Shown: positions 17,099 through 25,496 of the stretch, piece after piece
Layout of the letters: each line of letters opens with the position of its first letter
How positions within the stretch are numbered: the stretch's first letter is position 1
Assembly: GCA_963823945.1 (NCBI GenBank)
Contig: CAWGNK010000008.1
Coordinates: 37,258-101,257 of the forward strand
DNA: 64,000 nt
Source of the DNA: Bog-793 sp963823945
Lineage (GTDB): Bacteria; Actinomycetota; Acidimicrobiia; Acidimicrobiales; Bog-793
Direction: 5' to 3'
Program-made: the position numbers and the translations under genes
Notes under the pieces: generated by a model
What the model was told of the DNA's origin: nothing
Databases searched by the model: none
What the model saw: the letters and a program-made list of their open reading frames with translations, nothing else

Positions 17099-18444
17099 GC
17101 CAGCCGGGATCTGTCGATCTCGCGTTCCGAGGGTCGGCGCCGGCGCTGATCCTGGCGGCGCACGGCCCGGGGCGCCACGGCGGGTTCTTCCTGCTCGGCC
17201 TCCTCGTCCTCGCCGCCCTCGTCTTCCTCGTCGTCCGGCTGAGCGCGCGCACCGGTTCCCGGAAGCGGTCGGGCGATGCCGGCGGCTCCTGGGGACACCC
17301 TGACACGCGGCCGGCGTCACCGGGTGGCCCCCCCGGCGGCGAAGAAGCTGGAGTCGGGCTCGCCGGGATTCCCGTGCCTCCCGCCTCGAGCGGGACTGAA
17401 CCGGCCGGGGCGACGGAACCCGCCGGCGTGACCCAGACCCCCGCGCCCGGGATGGGTGCGGACGCGGTCGTTCCCACCGCCCAGCCCGAGGTGTGGACGA
17501 GGGTTCCCGATGACGGCTGGGCGGTCGAGACCCACGGGCTCACGAAGCGCTTCGGCGCAAACGTCGCGGTGAACGAGGTGGAGCTGCGGGTGCCGCGAGG
17601 ATGCGCCTTCGGCTACCTGGGGCCGAACGGGGCCGGCAAGACGACACTGATCCGGACCCTTCTCGGACTGACCCGGGCGGACGGCGGCACGATGTCGCTG
17701 CTCGGGATCCCGGTGCCCCAGGAGCGCGCTCGGGCGCTCGCACGCGTCGGTGCGATCGTCGACGAGCCGCGGTTCCACGACCACCTGACGGGACGGGAGA
17801 ACCTGCGGCTGCTGGCGGCGGCCCGCGGCGCCGGTGCCGAGGGGCGGATCGACCCGGGCTTCGAGCGGGTGGGGCTCACCGAGCGGGCCGACGACAAGGT
17901 GGCCTCGTACTCCATGGGCATGCGTCAGCGCCTGGGGGTGGCGGCGTGCCTGCTCGGTGACCCGGAGCTGCTCATCCTGGACGAGCCGATGAACGGGCTC
18001 GACCCCGCCGGGATGCAGGGCATGCGGACGATGATCAAGAGCCTCGTCAGCGAGGGACGGACGGTGGTGCTGTCGTCGCACCTCCTCGACGAGGTCGAGC
18101 GCACCTGTGACGCCGTGGCGATCGTCGACCGCGGCCGCGTGATCCGCCAGGGCCCGATCGCCGAGCTGCTGCACAGCACGACCAACCCAGTCCTGCAGAT
18201 CGACTGCAGCGACGCCGAGTCGGCGGCCCGCGTGATCGCCGCCGCGAATCTCGCCACCGGCACCACGATTGGCCAAACTGGGCTCACCGTCACGCTGCGG
18301 GAGGGCGGGAACCGCGAGACCGTCGCGGAGATCAACCGGCTGCTCGTCGAGGCGGGGGTCCTCGTCTATCGCCTGCAGGAGGTGCGCACGTCGCTTGAGG
18401 ACTGGTTCTTGTCGGTGACGAGCCGGTTCGGGGAGCAGGCATGA
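17095..18444 (+). CDS. ABC-2 type transporter ATP-binding protein with N-terminal membrane extension
   Basis: Residues about 141-449 are an ABC ATPase: Walker A GPNGAGKTT (176-184), the degenerate signature YSMGMRQRLG, Walker B LLILDEPMNGLDP and the H-loop in LSSHLLDEV. These features match the drug or bacitracin-export type. The TTG at 17095 overlaps the pdtaR stop (TTGA). The resulting N-terminus has a membrane helix (about 30-48, GGFFLLGLLVLAALVFLVV) and a Pro/Gly-rich linker of about 90 residues, which is unusual for an ATPase subunit. A start further in, near the ATG at 17452, would remove both. The permease follows with a four-base overlap, forming a two-gene exporter. Confidence 0.88.
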   Translation: MSQPGSVDLAFRGSAPALILAAHGPGRHGGFFLLGLLVLAALVFLVVRLSARTGSRKRSGDAGGSWGHPDTRPASPGGPPGGEEAGVGLAGIPVPPASSGTEPAGATEPAGVTQTPAPGMGADAVVPTAQPEVWTRVPDDGWAVETHGLTKRFGANVAVNEVELRVPRGCAFGYLGPNGAGKTTLIRTLLGLTRADGGTMSLLGIPVPQERARALARVGAIVDEPRFHDHLTGRENLRLLAAARGAGAEGRIDPGFERVGLTERADDKVASYSMGMRQRLGVAACLLGDPELLILDEPMNGLDPAGMQGMRTMIKSLVSEGRTVVLSSHLLDEVERTCDAVAIVDRGRVIRQGPIAELLHSTTNPVLQIDCSDAESAARVIAAANLATGTTIGQTGLTVTLREGGNRETVAEINRLLVEAGVLVYRLQEVRTSLEDWFLSVTSRFGEQA

Positions 18445-19580
18445 CCGGCCCCGGCGCCGTCCCGACCGTCCCGAACCCGGCCCCGGCACCGGCGGGTCGG
18501 CTCGCCCGTACTCGTCGCGGATCCGGCGGTGGTTCGGTTGTGGGGCCGGGTTCGTGGATCCCGTCCTGGGACCTCATCACGACCAAGCAGCTCGAGCTGC
18601 GCAAACGCCGCGGCCTCATGGTCGCCGTATTCCTGCTCACGCTGGGCCTTCCCGTCCTCGTCCTCGGCCTGCGGCTGGCCTTCCACGTCTTCGACCCGAG
18701 GAGCTACGGTCCGGCGGGGAGCCCGAGCGTCTTCTCCGCCCTGTGCAATCCGATGGCGGATTTCGGTTTCATCATCGCCGCGACGCTCGGCGCTTCGGCG
18801 GGCACGACCGACCTGGCGGCCGGCGTCTTCCGCCACCTCGTGATCACCGGCCGGTCGCGGATCTCGCTCTACCTCGCGCGGATCCCTGCCGGCCTTTCGA
18901 TCGTGCTGCCGCTCGTCGCCGTGGCGTTCGCGATGGTGTGCCTGGTGACCGCCTACGAGGGCACCCCCCAGGCCACCTCGGTCAGCTACAACGGCCTCAC
19001 CGTCCCGCTTGGGCTCAAGCAGCACGGGCTGGAGCTTCAGCTCCTGAAGCACCCCAAGGAGGTCGACATGGCCCTCGGCTCAGGGCCAGCCTCCGCCCAG
19101 GCCGGCATGAAGTTCATCGACCGGAATATGCCCACGATCTACCGCGACTACGTGGCCGACGTGCCCACGGTGCTCAACCCGGCGATGAACGAGATGGTCA
19201 AGATCGGACTGTGGATCGAGCTCGAGGTGACAATCGGGTTCATGGTCGGCCTCGGTCTCGGGTCGCTGACCGGCCAGCGGACGGTCGCCACGATCCTGAT
19301 GATCGTGCTCGAGATCATCGTCACGCCGATCCTCGCGAGGGTCGCGATCCCTTATTTCCTCAACGGCCAACGGCTCATCGTCGGCGTGGCGATGGACCAA
19401 CTCCGACCTGCCGGACTGGCAGGCAGCCTGGGAAGCGGTGGCGGCAGGGTGCTCTTCGGGGGACGGGGAGTCCTTATGATCCCGCCGATGCCGACGTGGG
19501 CGATGGTCTCCGTGATCGTCGGCTGGATCGTCGGTTGGTCGATCCTCGGCGCCTGGCGGATGGCCACGCGCGACGCCTGA
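18441..19580 (+). CDS. ABC-2 type transporter permease
   Basis: The ATG overlaps the ATPase stop (ATGA). The 379-residue protein has a Pro-rich N-terminus, then membrane helices near 58-78, 105-125, 145-168, 240-262, 270-292 and 350-372. Between helices 3 and 4 is an extracytoplasmic loop of about 70 residues. The topology is that of the ABC-2 exporter subunits that pair with the ATPase encoded upstream. Substrate is unknown; no resistance or biosynthesis gene lies next to it. It is convergent with the sigma gene that follows. Confidence 0.8.
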   Translation: MTGPGAVPTVPNPAPAPAGRLARTRRGSGGGSVVGPGSWIPSWDLITTKQLELRKRRGLMVAVFLLTLGLPVLVLGLRLAFHVFDPRSYGPAGSPSVFSALCNPMADFGFIIAATLGASAGTTDLAAGVFRHLVITGRSRISLYLARIPAGLSIVLPLVAVAFAMVCLVTAYEGTPQATSVSYNGLTVPLGLKQHGLELQLLKHPKEVDMALGSGPASAQAGMKFIDRNMPTIYRDYVADVPTVLNPAMNEMVKIGLWIELEVTIGFMVGLGLGSLTGQRTVATILMIVLEIIVTPILARVAIPYFLNGQRLIVGVAMDQLRPAGLAGSLGSGGGRVLFGGRGVLMIPPMPTWAMVSVIVGWIVGWSILGAWRMATRDA

Positions 19581-19630
19581 GCCGGTGCCCGTCGCAGCGG
19601 GCGGGCGCCCGAGCAAGGTCCGCCGTCCGT

Positions 19631-19691
19631 GCCCCGCAGCCTGGCAGCTCGTCGTCTAGCGGGGCGCTCGCCGACCGCACGTCCCGTGCGG
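19631..19691. terminator. Two hairpins between convergent genes
   Basis: GCCCCGC (19631-19637) pairs with GCGGGGC (19659-19665). CCGCACG (19675-19681) pairs with CGTGCGG (19685-19691) around a three-base loop. They lie between the permease stop (19580) and the sigma stop (19703), so they could end both transcripts. No T-tract is present. Confidence 0.5.
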
Positions 19692-19702
19692 ATGGGGTCT
19701 CC

Positions 19703-20284
19703 TCAGGAGGGGACGCCGAGAACCTGCCGGAGGTCGTTGCGGGCCCGTTCGATCTGCTTGCGCACGGTCGACTCGGCGATCCCGAGCGACCTGGCGGCCT
19801 CCTTCGTGGGCATGCCGACGGCAAGACAGAGCACCGCGCAGCGCCGCTGCGCGGCGGGCATCGCCTGGAGGGCGCGCTCGATCCCGACAGCCAGGGTTGC
19901 CTCGTCCGCCACGTCCGGCGAGGCCGGGTCGTCATCGAGGGCGAGGTCCGGCCGGCGCTGCCGCCGGACGAGCCGGAAGGCGACCCGGTAGGCGTAGCCC
20001 GCGGGGTTCGCGCCGCGTCGTACCCGTCGCCAGTGCCCGAAGGTCCTCGCGAACGCCTCCTGGGCGACATCCTCGGCGTTCTCCCGGCTCGTTCCGCCCA
20101 GCTCGAGCGCGCGAACGAGGCGCGGATAGTGCGCCTCGTAGACGGCGATGAAGCTGTCGTCGACGCCCCCGGCAACGGGCTTGTCGGCCCGCTGCTCGGG
20201 GGCGTTGTCCGGCACGCCGGAGAGCTGGCTCTCGGCGGGAGGGGCGGTGTCCACGGCTAACAGATGAGCACGATTCGCGCTCAT
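19703..20284 (-). CDS. ECF sigma factor
   Basis: The 193-residue protein has sigma region 2 at about 42-110 (FIAVYEAHYPRLVRALELGG, then AEDVAQEAFARTFGHW) and region 4 at about 135-190 (MPAAQRRCAVLCLAVGMPTKEAARSLGIAESTVRKQIERAR). It directs RNA polymerase to a specific set of promoters. It lies 19 bases downstream of the collagen-like membrane protein gene on the same strand, so both are probably one transcript with the membrane protein first. The first 40 residues are poorly conserved, and a GTG inside them is an alternative start. A hairpin covers the ATG region. Confidence 0.88.
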   Translation of the reverse strand: MSANRAHLLAVDTAPPAESQLSGVPDNAPEQRADKPVAGGVDDSFIAVYEAHYPRLVRALELGGTSRENAEDVAQEAFARTFGHWRRVRRGANPAGYAYRVAFRLVRRQRRPDLALDDDPASPDVADEATLAVGIERALQAMPAAQRRCAVLCLAVGMPTKEAARSLGIAESTVRKQIERARNDLRQVLGVPS

Positions 20285-20290
20285 CTGCTA
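20258..20290 (-). promoter_or_regulatory. Inverted repeat covering the sigma gene start
   Basis: TAACAGATGAGC (20258-20269) and GCTCATCTGCTA (20279-20290) form a 12-base stem with one mismatch around a nine-base loop. The predicted ATG (20282-20284) lies in one arm. The stem could hide the start until the upstream gene is translated, or be a protein-binding site. Confidence 0.5.
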
Positions 20291-20303
20291 GCCGCGGAGG
20301 GGT

Positions 20304-21605
20304 TCACTTCGATGTCGGCGTCCTGGCGACGCCCACCGCGCTGGAGTTGGTGACGGCAAGCGGGAGAAAGCACCGGGCGGGCTCGGCGATCGCGTCCTCG
20401 CTGGACACGGTCGCGGTGCCGACGGCGTTGCCCGAGCTGTCGAGAGCGGTGAGGCTCGCCGGGAGGGGTGCATTGCCGTCGTTGGCGAGGACCGCCCAGC
20501 CGTCCTGCACGTTCATCTGGTCCGTCGCTCCGTCGGCGAAGCTCGCGTGGACGCTGCCCACGTCGGCGGAGACCCGGACCATCACCACCTCGACGGGCGA
20601 GGACCCGCCGGCCCCGGCGACGGAGCTGTCGATGAGCTCAAAGCGCTCTGCTGCGGTCGCCGAGGCGACCTCCGGGAGCGACACGGAGAAGGTGCCGCTC
20701 GTCACGGGGTTCGACACGTCGACAACGAGCATCTCGGTCGTCTCGCAGGGCGAGATGGGGGGGAGGCTTGTCACGCCGTTGGGCCCAGTCGTTCCACTGG
20801 ATCCCGTCACGCCGGTCGCGCCCGTGGTGCCGCTCGGTCCGGTCACGCCACTAGGTCCGGTCGTTCCACTGGGTCCGGTCGACCCACTAGGTCCGGTCGT
20901 CCCACTGGGTCCGGTCGACCCACTGGCGCCCGTCGACCCACTGGGTCCGGTCACGCCACTGGGGCCGGTCACGCCACTGGCGCCCGTCGACCCACTGGAA
21001 CCCGTCACACCGCTCGCGCCGGATGCACCGCTCACACCCGTTGCCGAGCTCGTGATCGGTGTACCCACGGTCGGATTCGGGACGGCAGACGTCTTGGACA
21101 CGACAGGCGGCGACACGAACATCACCGGCGCCACCTGTTCCGTGAACGCCCGGATCGTGATGTCGCCCACGGTCCGCACGAACAGCGGCTTCAGCGTGTC
21201 GCTGCGGATGTCCGGCATGCTGGAGCAGTGGTGCACGGGGCACAGGTCAGCCATGGGCCCCGGCACGGAGGCCTTGGAGCCGTTCGATCCGGTCGACCAG
21301 TGCAGACCCTTCGGCGCGGTGCCGAGGGCCTGGGGCGCGTTGGTCCAGGCGCCGCCTCCGACGAGGCTGGAGATCTGGTTCATCGCCGCCAGGCTGGAGG
21401 TCGACGACCCCCCGGTCGTGGTGCGCGAGATGCCGGCGACCCCCGCCGTAGCGAGGGCGACGACCATCGCGGTCGCAGTGAAGATCTTCAGCTGCCGCTC
21501 CCGGCGGCGGTGTGACCGGGCGACGATCGAGCGGAGCGTCGCGTCCGACGCGGGGGCGCCGGAGTGGTCGAGAAGATGGGAGAGGTCTCCGTCTTCGGGT
21601 GTCAT
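20304..21605 (-). CDS. Single-pass membrane protein with collagen-like Gly-X-Y region, putative anti-sigma partner
   Basis: The 433-residue protein has a short cytoplasmic N-terminus (1-39, with basic SHRRRERQLK), a membrane helix at about 41-59, and a long extracytoplasmic part. Residues 190-279 are 30 uninterrupted Gly-X-Y triplets, mostly GPS, GVT, GST, GTT and GAS. This Pro/Thr/Ser-rich composition is typical of bacterial collagen-like proteins, which form triple helices without hydroxyproline. The flanking domains are unknown; the C-terminal one carries two cysteines (ISPCETTE and ARCFLPLA). The arrangement N-in/C-out next to an ECF sigma gene is that of an anti-sigma factor, but no canonical anti-sigma motif is visible, so that role is inferred. 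Confidence 0.75.
   Translation of the reverse strand: MTPEDGDLSHLLDHSGAPASDATLRSIVARSHRRRERQLKIFTATAMVVALATAGVAGISRTTTGGSSTSSLAAMNQISSLVGGGAWTNAPQALGTAPKGLHWSTGSNGSKASVPGPMADLCPVHHCSSMPDIRSDTLKPLFVRTVGDITIRAFTEQVAPVMFVSPPVVSKTSAVPNPTVGTPITSSATGVSGASGASGVTGSSGSTGASGVTGPSGVTGPSGSTGASGSTGPSGTTGPSGSTGPSGTTGPSGVTGPSGTTGATGVTGSSGTTGPNGVTSLPPISPCETTEMLVVDVSNPVTSGTFSVSLPEVASATAAERFELIDSSVAGAGGSSPVEVVMVRVSADVGSVHASFADGATDQMNVQDGWAVLANDGNAPLPASLTALDSSGNAVGTATVSSEDAIAEPARCFLPLAVTNSSAVGVARTPTSK
20769..21038 (-). repeat. Tandem repeat encoding collagen-like triplets
   Basis: About 270 bases built mostly of 18-base units of the type GGTCCGGTCGACCCACT on the plus strand, each encoding two Gly-X-Y triplets. 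Units differ at a few positions. Such arrays change length by slippage. Confidence 0.85.
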
Positions 21606-21832
21606 GTTGTCAACTCCTGGGTTTGTGGGCGACGTGCGCCCGGTTCGAGGGTTTCTCGTTCGTCCGGAAACGTTCCATTCACTTCCTACAAAGCCGCAGG
21701 CAAGCCCATTCGCGTACAGGGACCTGCGGATTTGTCGGTGTCCGCGATCCCGCGCGTGTCCCGGGTCGGTCGTTTCCCGGTGTGACCTGCGCCTACGTGG
21801 CCGGGGTCAACGTATGCGCGGCGCGACCGGTC

Positions 21833-22507
21833 TCAGGCGGTGGTGACGAAGAGCCGGCAGCCGAGCGCCGGACCGATCGCCACGGTTCGCCCCACCGCCC
21901 CCTCCTCGTCGAGTTCCAGGGTGAGGGTGCCGTCGGGAGCCCGGTTGCGGATCCGCACGCGACGTCCGGGAACGAGGCCGTGGTCGCTCAGGTAGACGAG
22001 GGCGTCGCGGTCGACTTCGACGAGCTCGGTGATCCGGGACAGCGTGACCGGCGTCCCCTCGGCGATCTCGGTGAGCGGTCGCTGCGGCCGGGGATCGCCG
22101 ACCGTCCCGGGGATCGGGTTGCCGTGTGGGCAGGTCGTCGGATTGTGCAGGATCGCGACGAAGCGGGCCTCGACCTCGTCGGAGATGACGTGCTCCCAGC
22201 GGCCGGCCTCGTGGTGCGCCTCGTGCCAGGGGAGCCCCACGACGTCGACGAGGAACCGCTCGGCGAGGCGGTGCTTGCGCACGACGCTCTCGGCCCGGGC
22301 CCGGCCTTTCTCCGTCAGCTCGAGGCCCCGCCCCGAACGCGCCACGTAGTGCTCGTCGGAGAGGCGCCGGATCATTTCGGAGACTGCCTGGGGCGTGTGG
22401 CCGAGCCACTCGACGAGCCGCGCCTGGATGACCGGGACGTGCTCCTCCTCCAGCGCATACATCGTCTCGAGGTACTCCTCGAGCGGAGGGTGGAAGCCTG
22501 CAGGCAC
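21833..22507 (-). CDS. DtxR/IdeR-family metal-dependent transcriptional repressor
   Basis: The 224-residue protein has a winged helix (about 8-70, with TPQAVSEMIRRLSDEHYV), a metal-binding dimerisation domain (HKHRLAERFL-like segment, HEAHHEAGRWEHVISDEVE, then TTCPHGNPIPG) and a C-terminal SH3/FeoA-like domain (about 145-224). The family represses iron or manganese genes when metal is bound; which metal cannot be read from the sequence. The GTG at 22507 lies eight bases after a TACGAT -10 element. It is divergent from polA with 85 bases between starts, so the two promoters are close enough to affect each other. Confidence 0.9.
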   Translation of the reverse strand: MPAGFHPPLEEYLETMYALEEEHVPVIQARLVEWLGHTPQAVSEMIRRLSDEHYVARSGRGLELTEKGRARAESVVRKHRLAERFLVDVVGLPWHEAHHEAGRWEHVISDEVEARFVAILHNPTTCPHGNPIPGTVGDPRPQRPLTEIAEGTPVTLSRITELVEVDRDALVYLSDHGLVPGRRVRIRNRAPDGTLTLELDEEGAVGRTVAIGPALGCRLFVTTA

Positions 22508-22580
22508 TCTGGCCGATCGTACCGGCCGCTGGCCTGGGCCGTTGCCTGCGATCCCCGCGGCGATCCCCCGATGCGACGCC

Positions 22581-22586
22581 TACCAT
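22581..22586 (+). promoter_or_regulatory. Leaderless promoter -10 element of polA
   Basis: TACCAT followed by exactly six bases and the GTG start of polA. There is no ribosome site between them. Confidence 0.65.
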
Positions 22587-22592
22587 CGAACC

Positions 22593-25319
22593 GTGGCGAC
22601 CTACCTACTGCTCGACGGGCACAGCCTCGCCTATCGCGCCTGGTTCGCCCTCCAGGACGCCGGCATGCGGACCTCGTCCGGACAGGAGACCCAGGCCGTC
22701 TACGGCTTTGTCGCGATGGCGACGAAGATGCTCGCCGACTTCCGTCCCGATGGCCTGGCGGTCGCCTTCGACCGGCACGAGCCGACCTTTCGCGACGCCC
22801 TCGTCGCCGACTACAAGGCGGGCCGCCCGCCGACCCCGGAACCCCTCATCCAGCAGGTGGAGCTGATCCGGCAGTTCGTCACCGCGCTGGGTGTCCCGGC
22901 GGTCGACGCCGTCGGCTACGAGGCGGACGACATCCTCGCCACGCTGGCGACCCAGCTGCGAGACGCCGGGTGCGACGTCGTCATCGTGACGGGGGACCGC
23001 GACTCCTTCCAGCTCGTCGAGGACCCGCACGTGCGGGTCCTCTACAACCGCCGCGGCATGTCCGACTACGTCCTTTACGACGAGGCGGGCATCCTGGCGC
23101 GCACGGGGGTCCTGCCCGCCGACTACCCGTTGCTGGCCTCGTTGCGCGGCGACCCGTCGGACAACCTGCCGGGCGTCCCCGGGGTCGGCGAGAAGACGGC
23201 GGCGAAGCTCGTCACGACCTATCACGACCTCGACGGCCTCTACGCCCACCTCGACGAGTGCACGCCGAAGCTGCGCGAGTCGCTCGCCGCCAACGAGGCC
23301 CAGGTGCGGTCGAACCTGCAGATGACACCGCTCGTGCGCGATGTGCCCCTCGGAATCACGCCCGCCGACCTGGCGTTCTCGGCACCGGACCGGGAGCGCC
23401 TCGAGCGGCTCTTCAACTTCCTCGAGATGCGCACCCCGCGCGACCGGCTCTTCTCGGTGCTCGACGCGGCGGGGTTCGACGCCGCGCCGGCGGCCCCCGA
23501 ACCCGAGTCCGAACCGGTCCAGGACCGCGGCGTGGTCGCGCCGGACACCGTTGCCGCCGCCGCCGCGGCACTCGGTGCCGTCGACGAGGCGGCCCGGCGC
23601 GGGGGTTGGATCGGGCTGGAAGCGACCTGGGCGGCGGCGCCTGGTCGTTCGGCGATCGACGCGCTGGCGTTCGCACCGCCCGGACCGGACGACGTCGTCG
23701 TCGTGCCGGGTGGCCTCCTCGCCGCGCCCGAGCTCGCCGCGTCGCTCGGGTGCGTCCTCGGTTCGCCGCCGGGGGAACCCTCGCGGCGCCGGCTCGTCGG
23801 GCACCGGGTCAAGGAGCTGATGCGGGTGCTGCTGCCCCAGGGCATCGACACGACGGCGCTCGAACTCGACACCGCGGTCGCCGCCTACGTCATCGACCCG
23901 GCCGACGGCCAGGCGACCCTCGACGAGCTGGCCCAGCGCCGGGGGATGACCGGGGCTCCGGCACCGGAGGCGGGGCAGCTCGGCTTCGAACTCGGCGCGG
24001 CTGAGGCGACGGCGACCGGGCTCGCCGAGGCGACGGCCCGGCGGGCGGAGCTCGTCGCGCGGCTGGGGTCGCGCGTGCTCACCGAGCTCGACGGGATCGG
24101 CGGCAGGGAGCTCTACGAGGAGATCGAGCTGCCGCTCATCCGGGTGCTCGCCCGGATGGAGGTCGCCGGCATCGCCGTCGACGTCGCGAGGTTGCGGGGG
24201 ATCAACGTCGAGCTCACGACGGAGGCGGCGGGCCTGGAGGCCGAACTTCATTCGCTCGCCGGCGAGGAATTCAACGTCAACTCGTCGACGCAGCTGCGCA
24301 CGATCCTTTACGAGAAGCTGCGGCTCACCCCGCAGCGCAAGACGAAGACCGGCTACTCGACCGACGCCGCGACGCTGGAGAAGTTGCGAGACGCGCACCC
24401 GATCGTCGCGACGCTGCTGCGCTACCGCGAGGTCGAGAAGCTCCGCTCCACCTACGGCGAGGGCCTGCTCGCCGAGGTCGCCCCGGACGGGCGGATCCAC
24501 GCCTCGTTCAACCAGACCGTGGCGCGGACGGGGCGGCTGTCTTCGGACCGGCCGAACCTCCACAACATCCCGGTCCGGACGGAGGACGGCCGCAGGATCC
24601 GCGAGGCCTTCGTGCCGGCCCGGGGCACCGAGTTCCTGATCGCGGACTACAACCAGATCGAGCTGCGGGTGATCGCCCACCTGTCGGGCGACCCGGGGCT
24701 CGTCGAGGAGTTCGCCGCCGGTCACGACATCCACGCCGCGACGGCGTCGCGCCTGTACGGCGTCGATCCCGGGGCGGTGACGACCGCCCAGCGATCGAAG
24801 GCGAAGATGGTCTCCTACGGCCTCGCCTACGGCATGGAGGCCTACGGCCTCGCGCAGCGGCTCGGCGTCGGGCTCGACGAGGCCTCCGAGATCCTCGGCC
24901 AGTACTTCGCCGCCTTCCCGGCGGTGAAGGCCTACATGGAAGGCTCCGTCGCCGAGGCCCGTCGCCGCGGCTACACCGCGACCGAGCTCGGGCGACGCCG
25001 CTACATTCCCGAGCTCTTGTCGGACAACCACCGGATCCGCCAGGCGGCGGAGCGTCAGGCGATGAACGCCGGCATCCAGGGGCTCGCCGCCGACATCTTC
25101 AAGCTCGCCCTCGTCCGCCTCGACGCCGCGCTGGAAACCGGCGCCCACGCCTCGCGGATCGTCTTGCAGGTCCACGACGAGGTGCTCGTCGAGGTGCCCG
25201 AGCCCGAGCACGACACCGTCGAGGCGATCGTGAAGGAGTCGATGGAGAAGGCCTATCCGCTGCGGGTTCCACTCGAAGTACACCTGTCGTGGGGGAGTAC
25301 CTGGGCCGCAGCGAAATGA
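22593..25319 (+). CDS. polA: DNA polymerase I
   Basis: PolA fills gaps and removes RNA primers during repair and replication. The 908-residue protein has an N-terminal 5'-3' exonuclease (YLLLDGHSLAYRAWFAL, VTGDRDSFQLV, LRGDPSDNLPGVPGVGEKTA). The middle domain resembles a 3'-5' exonuclease but lacks its acidic residues, as in many actinobacteria, so proofreading is not expected. The C-terminal polymerase domain carries motif A (DYNQIELRVIAHLSGD), motif B (RSKAKMVSYGLAYGMEAYGL) and motif C (VHDEVLVEVPE). The start is GTG 22593 with a leaderless promoter; the longer open frame upstream covers the divergent promoter and is not coding. Confidence 0.97.
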   Translation: MATYLLLDGHSLAYRAWFALQDAGMRTSSGQETQAVYGFVAMATKMLADFRPDGLAVAFDRHEPTFRDALVADYKAGRPPTPEPLIQQVELIRQFVTALGVPAVDAVGYEADDILATLATQLRDAGCDVVIVTGDRDSFQLVEDPHVRVLYNRRGMSDYVLYDEAGILARTGVLPADYPLLASLRGDPSDNLPGVPGVGEKTAAKLVTTYHDLDGLYAHLDECTPKLRESLAANEAQVRSNLQMTPLVRDVPLGITPADLAFSAPDRERLERLFNFLEMRTPRDRLFSVLDAAGFDAAPAAPEPESEPVQDRGVVAPDTVAAAAAALGAVDEAARRGGWIGLEATWAAAPGRSAIDALAFAPPGPDDVVVVPGGLLAAPELAASLGCVLGSPPGEPSRRRLVGHRVKELMRVLLPQGIDTTALELDTAVAAYVIDPADGQATLDELAQRRGMTGAPAPEAGQLGFELGAAEATATGLAEATARRAELVARLGSRVLTELDGIGGRELYEEIELPLIRVLARMEVAGIAVDVARLRGINVELTTEAAGLEAELHSLAGEEFNVNSSTQLRTILYEKLRLTPQRKTKTGYSTDAATLEKLRDAHPIVATLLRYREVEKLRSTYGEGLLAEVAPDGRIHASFNQTVARTGRLSSDRPNLHNIPVRTEDGRRIREAFVPARGTEFLIADYNQIELRVIAHLSGDPGLVEEFAAGHDIHAATASRLYGVDPGAVTTAQRSKAKMVSYGLAYGMEAYGLAQRLGVGLDEASEILGQYFAAFPAVKAYMEGSVAEARRRGYTATELGRRRYIPELLSDNHRIRQAAERQAMNAGIQGLAADIFKLALVRLDAALETGAHASRIVLQVHDEVLVEVPEPEHDTVEAIVKESMEKAYPLRVPLEVHLSWGSTWAAAK

Positions 25320-25496
25320 TCCCGACACCGCTGTGTAACATTGCAGGGCAACGTCGCGCGACCGTCTGAAGTCGGCGACGCCATCGTCCCCGCACCCCTG
25401 TGGTGCGGCGGCCGACCATCCCATTCACCAATCCCGCCGTCGCCGCACGCGAGCCGCGCGGCCCCGGCGGGCCGACTACCTAAAGGCCACCTACCG
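25320..25496 (+). promoter_or_regulatory. rpsA promoter and leader
   Basis: A TAACAT element at 25336-25341 could start a transcript with a leader of about 150 bases before rpsA. The leader is GC-rich with short self-complementary parts (GCCGCGCGGC). S1 genes are autoregulated through their leader in some bacteria, but no specific match was seen here. Confidence 0.35.

Noticed and set aside
20769..21038. The repeat array as a CRISPR
   Set aside because: The units are contiguous 18-mers without spacers and encode Gly-X-Y triplets in frame.
22605..25424. A 939-codon open frame on the minus strand
   Set aside because: It lies fully antisense to polA, is rich in Arg, Gly and Asp as expected from GC-rich shadow frames, and has no motif.
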